From: Macropodus opercularis
Lineage: Eukaryota; Chordata; Actinopteri; Anabantiformes; Osphronemidae
Assembly (NCBI GenBank): GCA_030770545.1
Contig: CM061104.1
Span: 15,633,001-15,697,000 of the forward strand
Direction: 5' to 3'
Length of the DNA: 64,000 nucleotides
This document shows, piece by piece, positions 61,496-64,000 of this stretch. The notes under the pieces are model-generated. The model made no database searches. It was not told the origin of the DNA and worked only from the letters and a program-made list of their open reading frames with translations. Within the stretch, counting starts at the first letter, position 1; each line of letters opens with the position of its first letter. The position numbers and the translations under genes are program-made.

Positions 61496-62136
61496 GGTGT
61501 AGAGCGTTAGTGGTAGAAGGAGGAGGAATGTGCATACACTGATTCTATTATACCCTGGAAAAGAGTGGGAGCTGATTGTGCTTATGGGGGTGATAAGAGG
61601 TAGGATGAGATGCGTCCGACAGGACTCAGATGAATGTCTGTCTGAGTTTTGTTTCAGCATAGTCACCCCCACCTCTTATCAGCTCCCCTGAACACCAGCA
61701 CCCAGTCAATAACAGCCTTTAATACGCAAACAGACAATTATTTGTAATATGCTTTGCTTTTCTACTTTGAATTGACTAAAAGCCGTCGACACGCCCAAGG
61801 TTTAGTGTTTTTCTACCTTTAGTTCTGGTTGTAAATATGTCTGCTGAATTTGAGCCTCTAAGTATTCAAGCCTGTACCATCAACACAAGAGTCTGTCATT
61901 TCAATGAATGCACTGAGTGATGACAATCAGGTGATGGGGGCACGTGCTTTGTGTCTGTAGAGCTGCTACGCTGCCCAAGTGTCCTTCAGCGTGGTCTGCA
62001 TATGTTGTGCATCACAGAGAAGTGGAATGTAAAACGACTAGATGACAATCAGAGTAAAGCGTAACGCTGTTCTCCCGCCTGTGTCCATTGTGTTTCATCC
62101 GTGCTGCTCGCTGCCCATGACGGCGACGTGAATAAA
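61496..62136 (+). other. apoE 3' UTR with poly(A) signal
   Basis: AATAAA at 62131-62136 is the first good signal after the stop, implying a 3' UTR of about 650 nt. It contains nested inverted repeats at 61567-61687. Confidence 0.55.
61567..61687 (+). repeat. nested inverted repeats in the apoE 3' UTR
   Basis: Perfect complementary pairs: 61567-61576 with 61678-61687 (10 bp), 61586-61593 with 61663-61670 (8 bp), and, mutually exclusive with these, 61591-61601 with 61671-61681 (11 bp). Two alternative stem arrangements are possible. Confidence 0.6.
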
Positions 62137-64000
62137 GAACCTAGAAAAAACATCCGCCTCCATCCGCCTGTTCCTCCAATCCAACATGAATGAGTCATCT
62201 ATTATTAAAGCGAGGGCCAGTTACGTGCAGCTTACACCAAACTGATCCACAGTTCAGCCCCAGAAAGTAACATTAAGACAAAGAAAAGGCAAATGTAAAC
62301 GCGATTAATGTCTGGAACGGGTCCAAGCTCACTCCTGTGTTCTTTCATTGGAGCGTTGCATAATCAAACTGCTGGCGGTGGTTATATAAGGGACATTTTC
62401 TGAAGATCTCGGCCCCTTTGAGCTCTTTTCAACCACCTCCCAACACAAACACACACACACATTTACCTAAAACTCTTTAACTAATAACAAATACCTCAAC
62501 AAGTTGCTTCTCTGTATTTGTACAGTTTCTCTTCCACCCTTGAACCGTCACCCACCACAATCCTCCAGCCCAGACTTGCTACGATCTTCTCCCAGATTCC
62601 TATCTCATGATCCCAGGCATTTGGGAACATTCTGTGCCTTTATCTCTTTTATTGTGACACTTAGCTTAGCGTAGTAGTGTTACCTTGCTTAGGTTCGAAC
62701 TACACAGGGCCTTGCAGAGTATCACATGTAAATGCATTTTACTGGGATTTGATGTGAAAGACGGACACAAAGGAGGCACATGATTGTGAATTTGCGGATA
62801 TGAAGTGACAGCAATAAACAGCCTTGGACCTAAACTGGTGAAGGGGCTGTTTTGAAACACCTGACCAATGATGTACGTTTGCAAGCATGTGCTCCCTGGT
62901 GGCACAACATGACACAGCGTTAGATCCTGGCATATTAATCTGACACAGCAACCTAGGAGCAGAAACTCATCACACTCAGTCTGGACACAAAATCCAAAGT
63001 TCAAAATGAGGACTTTCAGCTTGTTTTACTCACCTGGTTGACGCTCGTCCTAAACTCAAACTTACCAACTTATGTTCACCCAACCCAGTGGGCTTTTGTC
63101 CGTTGAAGTGTGAGGCAGAGCCCAGTAGAGGACACTGTTTGCCCCTTGTTCCTCTCTTCGCCGCTGACCCCTCTTCTTGGACCCAAGCTGCACAGAGATG
63201 CAGCTGTGTTTTCTTTTGAGGAGCGTTTTCTGTTTATGAAAGAAAACAAAGCAGTGTGAGCTTCGAGAAGAGACACTGCCTCCATCACAGTTTCAGTTGA
63301 GATTCACTGAATGTCAGTCAATATAAAATGCATTTATTGACACTTCCACGATGCCTGTTTTTACAGTTGATGTGACAACAGCCGTGGATCATGTTCGCTC
63401 TTATTCCACCTCCTCTGCTTCGGGTTTTTACGTCAATTGGTTTTCAACTCTGCAAAAAACATTTATAATTATTGTTTTTACAACATCGTCTGTTTATTGT
63501 TTCTATCCGTGTGAAAGAACATTGCATGGTACAGTAAGAGAAACAAAGATGAACACTACGACTAAGTGCCGTCTATTAATGCCTCCCTAGAGGAACCAGT
63601 GTTTACTTTGTCAGATTAGAGAAGTCAGATTAAGCGAAACTCCCACATTAAGCTGTCCACTGTTGCAAGACCAGTCATGGATGATAAACAGGAAAACCAC
63701 AAGCATCCTGCCAGTTCAGCATTTGCTCTATGAGCACCGACTGCCCCGGCAACATCCCGAGAAGTTAGCAGGTGTTCGCTAGCGTTTGACTGTTGGTAAC
63801 CTCTCCACAACACCCCTGCAGAGATTTTACCTCTTATCACCAAGCCGTTCTCCTTTCTCCATCCTCGCCCTCCCCTTCAGAGCTGGCACACAGCGCCAGT
63901 CACCGCAGGGGCCCGTGGCTGAACACAAAAACAACCTTTCTGTAAGCTTGTTATTGCAAATTGGGAGCATACAAGACATGCACTTTCACGCCCTATGCCT
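62137..64000. other. right edge, possible first exon of another gene
   Basis: After the apoE poly(A) signal no coding exon was recognised. A TATATAAG box suggests a transcription start near 62425, but exons beyond it were not identified. Frames at 62666-63004 and 63625-63843 (minus) show no family resemblance. Confidence 0.35.
62393..62400 (+). promoter_or_regulatory. TATA box of an unidentified downstream gene
   Basis: TATATAAG, the same form as the apoA-IV-like copy 2 box, about 260 nt after the apoE poly(A) signal. In vertebrates apoC genes follow apoE, so an apoC-type gene is a reasonable guess, not shown by sequence. Confidence 0.45.

Noticed and set aside
1..64000. CRISPR arrays, rRNA, tRNA, bacterial-style operons
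   Set aside because: No regularly spaced repeats with unique spacers, no tRNA cloverleaf or rRNA sequence noticed; spliced genes throughout show this is animal nuclear DNA.

Overview
The window is vertebrate nuclear DNA from a ray-finned (teleost) fish. Its genes are split by short GT-AG introns, most intergenic gaps are only a few kb, microsatellites are common, and there are Tc1/mariner, piggyBac-like and retroelement remnants typical of fish genomes. No species can be named from sequence alone. I rebuilt gene models by joining reading frames across splice sites and checking phase at each junction; ten protein-coding genes are supported.

Layout, left to right: (1) two trypsin-family genes in head-to-head (divergent) orientation at 504-1797 (-) and 2777-4616 (+); (2) a Cbl-family E3 ubiquitin ligase with a short, Cbl-c-like C-terminus at about 7433-15052 (-); (3) bcl3, an atypical nuclear IkappaB with seven ankyrin repeats, at 19040-32433 (+); (4) a DDX6-type DEAD-box helicase of 483 residues at 34565-37671 (+), followed by a decayed Tc1-like transposon; (5) tomm40, the mitochondrial outer-membrane import channel, at 42553-45140 (+); (6) a meprin-beta-like astacin metalloprotease at 46602-49919 (-), with its first exon unresolved; (7) an apolipoprotein cluster of two divergent apoA-IV-like genes (53216-54176 - and 56062-57069 +) and an apoE gene (60406-61495 +). 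A TATA box near 62393 suggests that a further gene starts close to the right edge.

The order cblc-bcl3-tomm40-apoe matches the human 19q13 APOE neighbourhood. The DDX6-like and apoA-IV-like genes have their human relatives at 11q23 beside CBL. The simplest reading is that this fish locus keeps members of an ancient duplicated block (11q23/19q13) that mammals lost from the APOE side. The genes do not form an operon-like unit. The apolipoproteins share lipid transport, the trypsins and the meprin are secreted proteases, and cblc, bcl3, ddx6-like and tomm40 act in signalling, transcription, mRNA turnover and mitochondrial import.

I found no CRISPR array, rRNA, tRNA or plainly new multi-gene system. 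The most useful observations are the ohnologue arrangement, the mobile-element insertions next to functional sites (a bcl3 splice donor and the ddx6-like 3' end), near-perfect palindromes in cblc introns, NF-kappaB consensus sites inside bcl3 introns, unusual trypsin residues, the apparent absence of the EGF and membrane segments from the meprin, and a possible two-state hairpin in the apoE 3' UTR.
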